Assembly: GCA_016271365.2 (NCBI GenBank)
Contig: CM057459.1
Location: forward strand, 824,540,501-824,604,500
Length of the DNA stretch: 64,000 nt
Origin: Neoceratodus forsteri
Taxonomy: Eukaryota > Chordata > Ceratodontiformes > Ceratodontidae
Direction: 5' to 3'
Positions 25,066 to 35,040 of this stretch are shown here, one piece after another. Below the pieces are notes generated by a model. That model saw only the letters and a program-made list of their open reading frames with translations. It was not told where the DNA came from and ran no database searches. A program made the translations under genes and the position numbers. Position 1 is the first letter of the stretch; each line of letters begins with the position of its first letter.

Positions 25066-25385
25066 AATTGAATTTGGACATAATTTTTTCACATTCTTTT
25101 CATATGAAAGCATCTTTTCTTGTGAGTATGACACAATCTCCAATAAGAAAAGATTATTTCATATAAAAGAATTTTAACTTATTTTTCACATTATTTTTTG
25201 TATGAAGAGTTTTTTTCCGTGAGTACTACACAATCTTATGGAAAAAGATGCCTTCAGACAAAAAGAATTTGGACTTAGTTTTTCACTTTTTTTTTTGCAT
25301 GAAGGATTAATTTGTCATGAGGTTATGTCATTCTCATGAAAAAATCCTTGATACAAAAAAAATTTGAACTTATTTGTTTTTCCTC
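25066..25385. repeat. Tandem repeat, period about 97 bp
   Basis: The anchor AATTTGGACATAATTTTTTC or its variants starts at 25071, 25170, 25266 and 25361, giving periods of 99, 96 and 95. Within each unit follow TTTTTCAC, a TATGAA/CATGAA block, a GTGAGTA-type block and an A-rich spacer. Three full diverged units and the start of a fourth are present. Confidence 0.7.
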
Positions 25386-25616
25386 ATTTCCACTTCAAAA
25401 AACCATAACTGTCAACATTTGCAGTTAAAGGTTGATCTATCTATGAAAAGAAAGCTCTTAATGAGTACTACAAGACAAACATATAGCAACCCCCCCCAAA
25501 AAAAAATCTGGGGGCCAAATAAGAAATGTAAATCTTAATAAAAAAATCAAAACTCACATAGGATAACATTGCAACTTTAACAAGCCACAACTCTGTCAAT
25601 CATTGGAGTCAATGGG

Positions 25617-25617
25617 C

Positions 25618-25649
<32 letters not shown>

Positions 25650-25669
25650 CACACACACATATATATATC
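25617..25669. repeat. (AT)n/(AC)n compound microsatellite
   Basis: An AT dinucleotide run, then GTACACATACACACACACAC, then a second AT run. It ends at the left arm of the adjacent palindrome. Confidence 0.85.
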
Positions 25670-26001
25670 TATGCAAAAAACTTCATTAATGCATCAGTTA
25701 GGGTTATTCTACTGTGAAAAAGCAAGGAAATTCGAGTTAGGGTTGAAAGCCCCCTTGGACTAAGCCCACCCCAACTGGCATCATGGTCGCGTTGGGTCGT
25801 CAAAGCCTAACTTTCACCCCATCACATGTGTAAAGAATAGAGTGTAGGGAGAATGGGAGTGAGAGTTAGACTGAGGACCCCAACGCGCACACCAATGCTG
25901 GTTGGGGTGGGCTGGTTCCAAGGGGGCTTCAACCCTAACCCTGAATTTCACTTTTTGCTGTAGAATAACCTAACCAATGCATTAATGAAGTTTTTGCATA
26001 G
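25669..26001. repeat. Fold-back palindrome, about 150-bp arms
   Basis: Left arm 25669-25822 and right arm 25853-26001 are reverse complements with scattered mismatches; the loop is about 30 bases. Matching blocks include the outer CTATGCAAAAA, CTTCATTAATGCAT, GCCCCCTTGGA, CAGCCCACCCCAAC-like and CGCGTTGGG. No coding frame. It could be a fold-back MITE; no clear target duplication was found because the left edge abuts an AT microsatellite. Confidence 0.85.
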
Positions 26002-26104
26002 AATTTCCTTACTTTTTAAGAAAGAATAGAAAAGCAGAAAGTTATATTAGTTGGTGGGGCATGGGGCACTTGGGCCCCTCTCTCCCCAACATGTAAGTGT
26101 CAGG

Positions 26105-26660
26105 CCACATTACACACCCAATGACTACAAAGTACATTCACAACAGCAAGGCCAGCCACCAAACAAATGTTAATCTAGTAGAACTAAAAAAAACACTGTC
26201 CACAAAACGTAAACTGCATCATACAATGTGTCCACAAAAAATATATTGTCTGACATCTAAATACCTCTATTAACATCTACAGAACATGCTGTCAACACCC
26301 TCAAAATTTCAAGTAAAAAGACCAAGCTGTGTCCAAGATATGACATGTCAAAATTTGAAATCTTCACTCGTCAGAGTGGCACAGTTCTGCACCTGTTGAT
26401 ATTTAACACACACAATGACTGAAAACTACATCCATGACACCAAGGCTAGGTATCCTATCAATTTCAAGCCACCACCATAAGCAAAACATTGTCCGCAACA
26501 CGTAAAGTGCATCACGCAATATCTCCACAAAAGAAAGTTTCTCGAACACGCAAACACCATATTTCACATCTACTGGACATGCCGTAAACACCCTCCACAT
26601 TTCAAGTAAAAAGAGCAAAACCATTTCCAAGATATTCAATGTTAAAGATTGGTAAAATTT
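26105..26660. repeat. Two-copy tandem repeat, period about 294 bp
   Basis: The second copy starts at about 26405 (ACACACACAATGACTG against ACACACCCAATGACTA at 26112). Shared blocks include AACACTGTCCACAAAACGTA versus AACATTGTCCGCAACACGTA, and TTTCAAGTAAAAAGA in both, followed by TCCAAGATAT. The copies are diverged but collinear. Confidence 0.7.
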
Positions 26661-26708
26661 CCCCATCTATTTCATTATAAAAAATCTGGCCATCTTGTCC
26701 TTCCTCGT

Positions 26709-27226
26709 GATCAAAGATGGCTATCAAGAATCTCACTATCAAAAATTTGCAGGCTCATGATCAAAGAATTTGCAGGCTCATGAACAAAGAATTTGCAGGC
26801 TCATGAACAAAGAATTAAAATCTTATAAATCAAAACTGAAGGAATTGCGGTATACCACCATCATGGTTCAACAGAACGAAGCCCCTGAGTTAAACCCACC
26901 TTCATTTGACTTCCTAGGACACCCTGTGCTGAGAAAATTGATTTTTAAATGGGCCATCTCGTCCCTCGCTCACAATGCACGATCGCAATCAAAGAATCTC
27001 CCGATCAATGGGGTCCACTAAGTAAAACCTATCGAAGTTTTACTTCAGAAGTGACCCCTGAGCCGAGATATTTGTGTTTATGCAATCAGAAAACTGAAAA
27101 CAAGATGGTGGACCTCACTGTCAAAGAATTTTTGAAATTCCTCGGGATCAAAGATTCTTGAACCACGAGGCTGCAAATTCTTTGACCGCCTGGCGGGATG
27201 AGATATGAGATCCCCATTCTTTGATC
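26709..27226. repeat. Cluster of ATCAAAG/AACAAAG motifs with a 23-bp tandem array
   Basis: Three 23-bp units lie at 26745-26767, 26768-26790 and 26791-26813 (ATTTGCAGGCTCATG then AWCAAAGA). The related CAAAG motif recurs outside the array: perfect WWCAAAG matches at 26710, 26760, 26783, 26806, 26988, 27147 and, inverted, 27219. An inverted GGCTGCAAATTCTTTGACC near 27169 mirrors the array unit. The motif equals the TCF/LEF consensus, but a repeat origin is the simplest explanation. Confidence 0.65.
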
Positions 27227-27239
27227 ACAAGATATACTT

Positions 27240-27610
27240 ATAAATTTTTCCATTGACTTATAATGGAACTTAAAACTGCCATAACTTTTGAATGCCTTAG
27301 TATTTTTTCACCAAACAAAAAGCAGCATGCTCAGCCACCAAATCTCTTTCAAATGAGCCATCTCATAGAGTGACACACCACATGATGGCTGTTCAGGACC
27401 ACATTTAGAATGCCAAAAGGTGCCTCCAAAAATGCATACTTTTGCATTTTTCAGTGCTTTCATACATGAAGACTGGCACTCCAACCGAAATGCAATTTAG
27501 CAAATCAAGAGATGTAATGTGCTCCAACGCATGTACCAAATTTCAGGCAAATCCATTGAAATGGTCCAAAGTTATTAACATCCAAACTTTTGACTTTAGT
27601 ATGTGACTGT
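27240..27610. other. Non-coding stretch next to the dispersed repeat
   Basis: No gene. It has phrases such as CATAACTTTTGAATGCC and CCAAATTTCAGGCAAA that resemble the wording of the neighbouring dispersed repeat and may be a diverged part of the same family. Confidence 0.3.
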
Positions 27611-27614
27611 CCAT

Positions 27615-27650
27615 TCAACCTAACTATAGTGGCGCCACCACGCCAGTGTA

Positions 27651-27707
<57 letters not shown>

Positions 27708-27775
27708 TATATATTATATATTATATATTATAAAGCAGTGGTTGCATCTTTATAGTTAGGATTGCGTATGCAGTT
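27615..27775. repeat. (TA)n array inside an inverted repeat
   Basis: A long TA run (about 27653-27700) passes into TATATTA repeats to 27733. Flanks are inverted: CCTAACTATAGTGG on the left and the reverse complement of CCTAACTATAAAGATGCAACC on the right. The unit could extrude as a cruciform. Confidence 0.8.
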
Positions 27776-28280
27776 TAATGTTAAACCTCAAATTTTGCAC
27801 CTTAATAACTTTGCAACTCTACAACGGATTTGTATGAAAGTTGGTATGTGCTGTCCTGTGGGGCATATCTCTTGACCTGCCAAGTTTTGTTTTGATTGGA
27901 TATGTGGATTTTGCACAGCACATACAGAAAAAGTATGTTTTTTGCCTTTTTTCTCCAGTTTTTCTTGAATTGTCCTCATCAACCTGCACCCACACTGTTT
28001 TTAAGTTTAGCCTGAAATTTTCAGGCTAGAAAGAGTTTACCCTAAGGAGCAAGCCAGCATTAGGTTGGTTAAAAATACTGTTTTGATCCAAGGTCATTCA
28101 ATTTTGAAAATGAAGATTTTGAGCAAGCTCAGTTCATTCTTTTGGATAGATGCACAGCTACGAACATGGATTTCACCTCACGAACGGGGATTTTGACAGC
28201 TCATAAACGGGGTTCATTAAACCCCATTCATGAGAAAAAATTCCCTGTTCATGTGCCATCATCTTGTTTTCACTTTTAGC
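27735..28280 (+). repeat. Dispersed repeat family, copy B
   Basis: Diverged partner of copy A at 24130-24670, in the same orientation. It overlaps the right arm of the inverted repeat around the TA array, so the hairpin may be the natural 5' end of this family. Confidence 0.7.
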
Positions 28281-28690
28281 CCAAAACGAAATGTTGTTAC
28301 TTGCCCTAAAGATGCATTTGTAAAACAAATGCATGGACTTTGTTCAAGGTGATGCTCTCTACAAAGCAAGTGTTTGGTTTCCATCAGATAATTAAAAAAA
28401 TGGCCATATTTATATTTGAAAATCCCCGTTCATGACTGCTTCGATCCCGTTCATGAGGTGTCCAAATCCTGTTCATGAGTTGTCAAAATCCTGTTTGTGA
28501 AATAAGGACCAGATGGCCCTATCTCATGAATGGTGATCGGCTTGTGAATTGGGATTCTGACAGTTCATGAAAAGAGATTTGGCTCATGAATGGGGATTTT
28601 GACACTTCATGAACTGGGATCATAAAAACAAATCCTTGTTCATGAGCTGTCCAAGAATCCTGTTCATGAAATGAGGACCAGATGGCCCTA
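28135..28690. repeat. Array of GTTCATGA-type motifs on both strands
   Basis: At least ten TTCATGA/TCATGAA motifs occur, often within CCCGTTCATGAG or CTCATGAATGGGGATTTT and next to TGTCAAAA or TTTTGACA. A longer block (CCTGTTCATGAAATGAGGAC and GACCAGATGGCCCTATC) occurs twice, at about 28486 and 28655, a spacing near 170 bases. Confidence 0.7.
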
Positions 28691-29230
28691 TCACTAACAC
28701 ATACTCTCCCCTAAACATTCATGGAGTTCACAGTGCACCCCAAAATTACCTCCAATCTTCAGCATGGTGCCAAATCCACAGTGAAAGTCTGATCATCATC
28801 ATAGAAGCACTAAAGGTGTATCAGATCTTCCACTACAATCCTGCCAAATTACAGACCAACCTAATAAAAGTATACTGACTTATGGGTAAACAAACGAGTA
28901 ACATGTTTTTGTCCATATACAATCAAGCACCAGGAGTTGAGAGGCACACTTAATATATTTTTCCCTTTAAAGTAAGCCATGCAAAAAAAAAACCGTTACA
29001 ACCAAGCACATAAATTGCTTTTTCAGTGCTCAGAGGGTCGTATGCTTCCACAGCCAGACTGTTGTGTGCCTAAATGGATGTGTTCATGTAGATCCCAAAG
29101 GCACCTGCATAATTGATAATGTGATTATATAATCTCAAAAGTAAGGACATTTTTTGCAAACAACTTTTTAATGTACCACTTAGGGTTCAAATTAAACCAA
29201 CAAAATTAGGGAAAGGTGGTGTTAGGGTTC
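28690..29230. other. Unassigned non-coding stretch
   Basis: No gene or strong repeat. A nine-base A run lies near 28983-28991. Confidence 0.35.
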
Positions 29231-29512
29231 CACCCCCCCCCCCACCGCTGCAAGCAGCAAAAGGAAAAAAACATTGTGGTTTTGCCTGTCCTGAGTTTTT
29301 GCAAATCAGGCCTGGGGTCATTCTTGGGGTTATCAGCCATAACACTTACCCTATTCTGACATAGTCTGCACATTTCAGCTTATTTCCTGATGGAATAGTG
29401 GGAGCATTTGGGTTGATAATTCTAAGGAAGACCCCAGGCCTGATATGCAAAGACTCTGGACAGGCAAAACTATAATATTTTTTTTCCTTTTGCTGCTTGC
29501 GAGGTGGGGGTG
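29231..29512. repeat. Fold-back palindrome, about 105-bp arms
   Basis: Arms 29231-29339 and 29411-29512 are reverse complements with few mismatches. Shared blocks include CAAGCAGCAAAAGGAAAAAA, GTTTTGCCTGTCC and ATCAGGCCTGGGGTC. The outermost bases are C-rich on the left and G-rich on the right. The loop is about 70 bases. Confidence 0.85.
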
Positions 29513-29646
29513 TGCTTCAAACTGTTTTCCTTTTTGTTAGGGCTGTGCAAATACCTTTTACTAGGTATACTAAGTTTACTAGGTTTTTAATGGAGAACAG
29601 AAGGCCAAAGCCCATCTAGATTTCCCCCAACACTGTGTAGGCACAT

Positions 29647-30344
29647 TCAAGACAAGGGTATCCCACTTAGCCAGTTATCAACTCCTTTTTTAAAGATATC
29701 AACACTATTTGAATCAATCAATGTTTGGGGTAATTGATTCCAGAGTCTAGGTGCCCTAACCGGGAAGTAGTAGTTTCTAAAATTAGTTTGTGCATATGGG
29801 ACAAAAAGTTGTTTATTATGGTTTCTTGGCACAATACGATGATTTGTAAATTGAAGGCGCACTTGTTCATAAGTTCAGTGTTTTGTATTAGTTTATAAAT
29901 TAGTATTTGATCTCCCTTATTCTTCTATTAGTGAGTATACAATCCTGTCATTTTAATCTTTCCAAATATGGGCTTGAGATAGTCTTGGAACCATCCATGT
30001 AGCTTTTTGCTGAATCTTCTCTAGCCACTTTATGTCACCTTTAAGATAGGGGCTCCAAAAAGGAGACCCGTAGTCAATCAGGGTTGAATACATGCCTTAT
30101 AGAGAAGTATCAAGCACTGTTCACTTTCTGTAATGAAGGAATGCTGAATTTGCCTAAGTAGGCTGTTTGTGGTATTGGCTATTTTTAAACAATGATCCAA
30201 GGAGGTTAGTATAGAATTTACCAGGATACCTAGGTCTCTTTCTTTGTTTGTTGATTTAATCAAATTATTGTTTATATAGTAACTGTGTTTTGGATTTTCA
30301 GTATCATAATGTGAAACCACACATTTGTCTGAGTTAAATTCCAT
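29647..30344 (-). pseudogene. CR1-type ORF2, C-terminal part
   Basis: Residues such as MEFNSDKCVVSHYDTENPKH and ERDLGILVNS correspond to the conserved FNxxKCxVxxxG...KDLGVxV block after the RT palm. The tail at 29862-29647 reads FPVRAPRLWNQLPQTLID, the typical terminal RxxxxWNxLP box. Two frames are separated by damaged sequence at 29870-30080. The upstream frame is split from the RT palm by the MITE at 30388-30931. Confidence 0.8.
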
Positions 30345-30387
30345 TTAATTTTTAATAGCCCAATTCTCAATTTTTAATAAGTCTAGT

Positions 30388-30931
30388 TTAAAGGGACACT
30401 ATCAACTTGTTTTTCATCATATTATTTCTAGATGTAACCCCACATTTTATGATTGTTTACCCTCTCTAAGATTCACTGATGTTGCTGTTTGTTTTGTCTG
30501 CCTCCTTGTTTAGGAGAACTGAAATGCATGGCAATGTATATTTATAAACAACCTTGTTTTGTTTTTAATCCTGGTTCTGTTCTTACTGCATACTTCCTTT
30601 GTCATTAGAACAACACCCAAACAGTGCAATCACTCATAAGAAAGAAGCCTCTAAAACTCCACTGCATCATGAGGGGCTAGACTGTTTTGTTGGTGTTCCA
30701 AAGTCCAGGAAAGATGCATTTTGGGTTGCTCAAGGGATGTAAACAAACTTGTTTTGGTGTGATAACACCAGTATGTTGGGCAGTCTGTTTTTCATTTTTT
30801 TAAAGAAAATAAGTGTCAGAATCAAACTACCAGCTACATCAGCAATCTTTACTGAAAGTTGGCAGTCATAAAATATGTTTTTTAAACTAGGGACACTTTG
30901 AAACCTAAAGGGGTTGACAGTGTTCCTTTAA
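30388..30931. mobile_element. T2-like TTAA MITE inserted in the CR1 element
   Basis: The ends are TTAAAGGGACACTATCAAC on the left and the reverse complement of TTAAAGGAACACTGTCAAC on the right. TTAA is present on both sides as expected for a TTAA duplication, and the CR1 coding frame resumes across the site. TTAAAGGRR termini and TTAA target sites define the T2 MITE superfamily known from Xenopus. The 544-bp body has no transposase frame. Confidence 0.8.
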
Positions 30932-31800
30932 GTGAATTATGATCATAATCATTGTCCACCATACCCCCAAGTTTGGAATCATTGGCAAATTTACATAGCC
31001 AATTTTTGTTACTTATTCCCATGTCACTAATATAAATATTGAATAGAATATGGCCAAGTACTGATCCCAGCGGTACCCTACTGGAGACTATGGCCAAATT
31101 TGAAGCACAACCATTTATAGAGACCTTTTGAGTTTTGTTTGTCAGCCATGTATTTGTTCAATTTACTAAGCCTTTATAAAATCCAAATGATTCTAGTTTT
31201 CTAATTAGAATACCATGGGGCACTTTGTCAAATGCTGTACTGAAATCCAATAATATGACATCCATATTTTGTTTATATTCTAAGCCTATGCTAATATTGT
31301 TGTAGAATGACAACAGATTAGTTCTACAGGAGTGGTCAACTTTGAAACCATATTGAGTGATATCTACTATGTTCAATTCTTCCATTTCTTTCACTAAGTA
31401 TGTTTTATTATTTTTCATAGTTTTACAGATAATTGATGTAAGACTAATGGGCCAGTAATTTTGAACAAAGGATCTACTACCCTTCTTATATATTGGGGTT
31501 ACAATTGCTGATAGCCAAACTGTTGGAACTTCAGCTAAATGTAAAGATTTATTAAATAGAATAGTTGAAGGGATTGAAATTGCTTCTGCAGTGTCTATAA
31601 GAAATCTAGGACTAATTTGATCAGGTCCCAGGCTGGTAGACTTCTTTAAGGATTTAAGAAGAGGGAGAACCATAATGTTATAGTTACTTATGGAATTCTG
31701 ACTTGCATTCATATAACTACTGGGCATGTGATGATCTTTTTTGGAAAAGATAGAACAAAAATAATAATTAAAGTGGTTTGCTATTTCAATATCCAAGTGA
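30932..31800 (-). pseudogene. CR1-type reverse transcriptase
   Basis: Polymerase domain. In order on the minus strand: KSLKKSTSLGPDQISPRFL (motif 0/1), NYWPISLTSIICKTM (motif 2), VILLDFSTAFDKVPHGILI (motif A, catalytic Asp kept), RVPLGSVLGHILFNIYISDM (motif B) and CKFANDSKL. In the last one the FADD catalytic box has become FAND (codon 30981-30983 encodes Asn), so the active site is lost even where the frame is open. A frame change lies between 31097 and 31158. Confidence 0.88.
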
Positions 31801-31809
31801 ATTATTTTA

Positions 31810-32170
31810 TTATTTAGTGTTAGAGACCCTGTCTTTCTTGATTTCCCCTTTTTATTGTTTAAGTACGAAAATAATGTTCTGTAGTCATCTTTGGTATGGG
31901 CTAATTTGATTATATTTTCTTTTTAGCCTTTTTAATCATATGTTTTAAAGTTTGTAGGGTCTTTTTGTATTTACTGTAAGTATCATCTAGTCTTTTACTA
32001 GATTTAAATTTTTTGAATAACTTTTTTATCTTCTTGATCTGTGATATAATGGATTTGTTTAACCAAATTGGGATTCTGCCTTTGTTGTTGTATTTATTTT
32101 TTATTTGTACATATTTCTTTTCTAGTGCAAAAATTACATCCTTTAGTTCTGTCCAAGCCTCATTTACCAT
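31810..32170 (-). pseudogene. CR1-type ORF2 linker between endonuclease and RT
   Basis: Lys-rich frame (32194-31910) with WLNKSIISQIKKIKKLFKKF, equivalent to the conserved WxxxxxxxxxxxKxxxxKK segment that joins endonuclease and RT in CR1/Jockey elements. It overlaps the previous frame's end by a frame change near 32170. Confidence 0.65.
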
Positions 32171-32920
32171 CAGCTGGAGAAAAGTTGTGACCATTTAATA
32201 TTATTTCGTTTATCGGTGATCACTCCAAAGTTAGCACTGTCATAATTCCTATAGACAGTTTTTTTAATTAATCTATGATATATGCTCATTAGTTCAAATA
32301 TAATGGCATGATGATCACTATTACCTAAGGGGTCTGATATAATCTTTGTGAGTTTATGACTTATGTTGGAGATGAGGAGATCAAGGATATTCCCTTCTCT
32401 AGTGGGAGAAGTAACTAGTTGGGATAGTCCATTCTCAGTTAGCATATTCAAAAATTCAACATCTTGCTTATTTTTACTAGAATTTGTGGCCCAGTTTATA
32501 TGGGGCATACCAAAGTCTCCCATAATTACCACCTCTTTGTAATCTGAGAATGTTTCATTATCCTTTAGTAATGCATTTCTGTAGATGAAATCAGATGAAG
32601 GGGGTTACAAATTCCACATTAATTTGGGGGCAGCTTTGAATCTGAATAACAACCATATACTTTCTGTATTGGATATTGACTGTAATTCATAGGATGTAAT
32701 ATCGTCTGTAACATAAAGCCCCCACACCTTTTTATTAATTCTTTTTTATGGTAGAGTTTGCAACCTGAAATTTGCTGGTTCCAAACAGAGTTTGAGTCCC
32801 ACCAAGTTTCTGTTATCCCTATAATATCTAAATTTAGTAATTTGCTTTTTTGCCTCTAGTTCTGCTAATTTAGTAATATTCAATGATCGAGCATTTAGTG
32901 ACATAAATTTGTATCCTTTA
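32170..32920 (-). pseudogene. CR1-type endonuclease
   Basis: The APE-like endonuclease begins near 32910 with SLNARSLNITKL, the NARS block at the start of CR1/L2 ORF2. The open frame 32532-32170 contains VIMGDFGMPHINWAT (GDFN-type block with Asn replaced by Gly), LDLLISN and GNSDHHAIIFEL (SDHxxI block with the catalytic Asp-His). The intervening 32540-32900 has stops. Confidence 0.82.
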
Positions 32921-33036
32921 TGGGACTGGTTTGCAGGGTCTTTAAGAGATAGGGAAGTACCCTTTCTCCCTTTGACTTTAGTTTAAATAGTTTGTTATTA
33001 TCCTCAGATAAGATTTCCCAACATGGTGCTGCCCCA

Positions 33037-34217
33037 TCAACTAAGATGTAGACCATCCCAACTATACAAAGGAGATTTATCTGCACAGTTTTCCCAGTGG
33101 GGTATATAAGCTGTATTTTGTGATATACACCATTTATGAAGCCATTTATTTGTTTGTTTGATCCTAGTGATTACAAAATAAGTAGCTCTAGGGACAGGTA
33201 AGATTTCAGGAGAGCACACCATGCAACCTTTCTCTACCAGCATATTGTTTAAAGCAATGATGTCCTGCTGTAAAGACTTAGGATTGGAACTTAAAATATT
33301 GTTTATTCCAGCATGTATGATGACCAACAGATTTTGTCCAGAGTCTTTCAAAATGTTAGGTATCATGTTGGTAATGTTAGATACCTTTGCCCATCTAAAA
33401 CTAGAACAGGTGCAATTTACCTTGTCCTAGCCATAGACAGTCCTGTCCATGTGTTTAGTTAAAGAGTCCCCCAGTACAAATATCTGTTTTGAGTTCACAG
33501 AAGAGTGTTGTAGTGTAATATCTGGGATAATGTGCTGAGGGAAGGGGGAAATTTTGTTACCAGGGGGTACATTACAGTTAGATGGTGAAAAGGACCCCTT
33601 ATTTGGAGTAGTACATGTTAATTTTAATGCGTTAGACTTTGAAATTTTAACAAACTTTGGGTTTTCACAGTAAGTAGAGGTATTTGGTTCATTAATGAAT
33701 CATAATCCTCATTGTCTGATAAGGTCTGGTATCTATTTTGTAAGGGAACCTGATAGGAATGATAGGTTTGACCTCCTCTACATTTAGTTTTTACTTTCTG
33801 AACTACAGCCCAGTCCTCTATATGGGGAGACGAGGAGTCTACAGTGTTTTCAGAAAGAGAACAATTGGGCTCGTCGTTTAATGATGGTGTCTGAGGGCTG
33901 TTTAAGGTGTACTGAGCAACTGCCTCCTTTATGAAGTTTTCCAAATGTGCAATGTCTGTGTTAGTGGACTGTCTGTATATTAAACTAGCTATTTCTTTTT
34001 GTAGAACGTCTATCAACAAACAGTTATCGCACATAAATTTGTTATCAGGTACTCCATAACAGAACATTGAACAAATTCCACACTGCTTAATACGACCTTC
34101 CATTATGTATAGTGTGAAAGCAGAATTGGTGTACAAACACTTATCCCACATATTCAATATTTGACAACCAAATATTTGGGTATTTAGGCATTCAGGAAAA
34201 AGGTATTTATCCACCAA
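33037..34217 (-). pseudogene. CR1-type ORF1 with zinc-finger and esterase-like domains
   Basis: ORF1 of long CR1 elements encodes an RNA-associated protein. The first frame (34217-33624, 197 codons) has a Cys cluster CGICSMFCYGVPDNKFMCDN, like the PHD/zinc-ribbon-type finger of CR1 ORF1, followed by a helical stretch. The second frame (33366-33037) has LLVIIHAGINNI, corresponding to the GTND block of SGNH hydrolases, and SWDGLHLS, corresponding to the DxxH catalytic block (here D-G-L-H). The first frame is therefore finger, the second esterase, in the order known for CR1. Confidence 0.72.
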
Positions 34218-34219
34218 CT

Positions 34220-34500
34220 AGACACTGCTGGAATCAGTTCTCTAAACTTCTGCCACTGTGAATGAGATAACACATCAGCAATACCATTCTTGATGTCAGG
34301 AACATGTAGAGACATATACAGTATGTGAACATATGATTGGGCCAGCAGAGAAAGGCCTTGTGGTCTATCATGTCAGCTTTAGTTTGTAGACCACTCTGTG
34401 TCTACTAAGGCCCCCCATTAACTGGCCTCCTCCTAATGATTTCTCCTCTCCTCACTCTCCTCTTGTACTTGCAACTTTCCTCTTTACTCTGCCCAACCTC
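34220..34500. other. Unassigned stretch upstream of the CR1 ORF1
   Basis: Probably the 5' UTR of the CR1 or unrelated flank; a CT-rich run at 34436-34500 precedes the next element. No gene seen. Confidence 0.3.
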
Positions 34501-34508
34501 TCTTGGAG

Positions 34509-35039
34509 GGTTCCATGTCAATTCAGCAATTTAATTATAGCAACTGCAATTTCAGCGACTTATGTATAGCGACGGCAATTTCAGCGAACATCAAGTACAG
34601 CGCATAGAATTTCAGCTAACATTCTACATATGTAGTTGACAGTTATGTGCCAGTCCACGCAAATATTCATGCCAGGACCATACACAACACCAGTATACCT
34701 TCTGGGCAACAGTCTTATCCCTCTGATAGACAGAGCCCCCATAGACAAGTAGGGGCATCCTATGCTAGCTCTGAATATACTGTACTGACTTCCTCGAACA
34801 CCCCCCATGATACACCATGCACACTTTAAATACCCACCACACACCTGCACCCCCAACCCCCTGCTATTTCTAAAATAACATCCTCCGAGGTGCACCTGGA
34901 CCTCGGAGGTAGGTTATTAACCCTGGCCTAGCTAAAGTTGTCACTCACTGATATTGATAGCTTGCTATTATTGCACTCATTATAAATGAGTCCCTGTAAT
35001 TGACTCGCTGTAATTGAGTTGCTGAATTGACATGCTACC
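34509..35039. mobile_element. Non-autonomous DNA transposon with 8-9 bp target duplication
   Basis: The ends are GGTTCCATGTCAATTCAGC on the left and the reverse complement of GGTAGCATGTCAATTCAGC on the right; similarity extends inward through AATTAYAGC. The duplication (C)TCTTGGAG lies at 34500-34508 and 35040-35048. The 8-9 bp length points to hAT, Merlin or Mutator-type transposases; the superfamily is unresolved. The body has tandem AATTTCAGCRAA-like motifs and no transposase. Confidence 0.75.
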
Positions 35040-35040
35040 C

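Larger units (their letters stand above)
29580..34220 (-). mobile_element. CR1-clade LINE with both ORFs, degenerate
   Basis: Read on the minus strand, ORF1 (zinc finger plus SGNH-esterase-like domain) is followed by ORF2 (endonuclease, reverse transcriptase, C-terminal tail). This is the layout of long CR1 elements. At about 4.6 kb including a 0.54-kb MITE insertion it is close to full coding length, unlike the usual severe 5' truncation. Stops and frameshifts are scattered throughout. The 3' end near 29580 is uncertain. Confidence 0.85.

Noticed and set aside
25680..25770. TTAGGGTT motifs considered as interstitial telomere repeats (also near 29160-29230)
   Set aside because: They are single, not in tandem, and form part of palindrome arms.
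24985..28690. Regularly spaced short repeats considered as a CRISPR array
   Set aside because: Units are diverged, adjacent or in both orientations, spacers are not unique and uniform, and the context is a eukaryotic repeat region.
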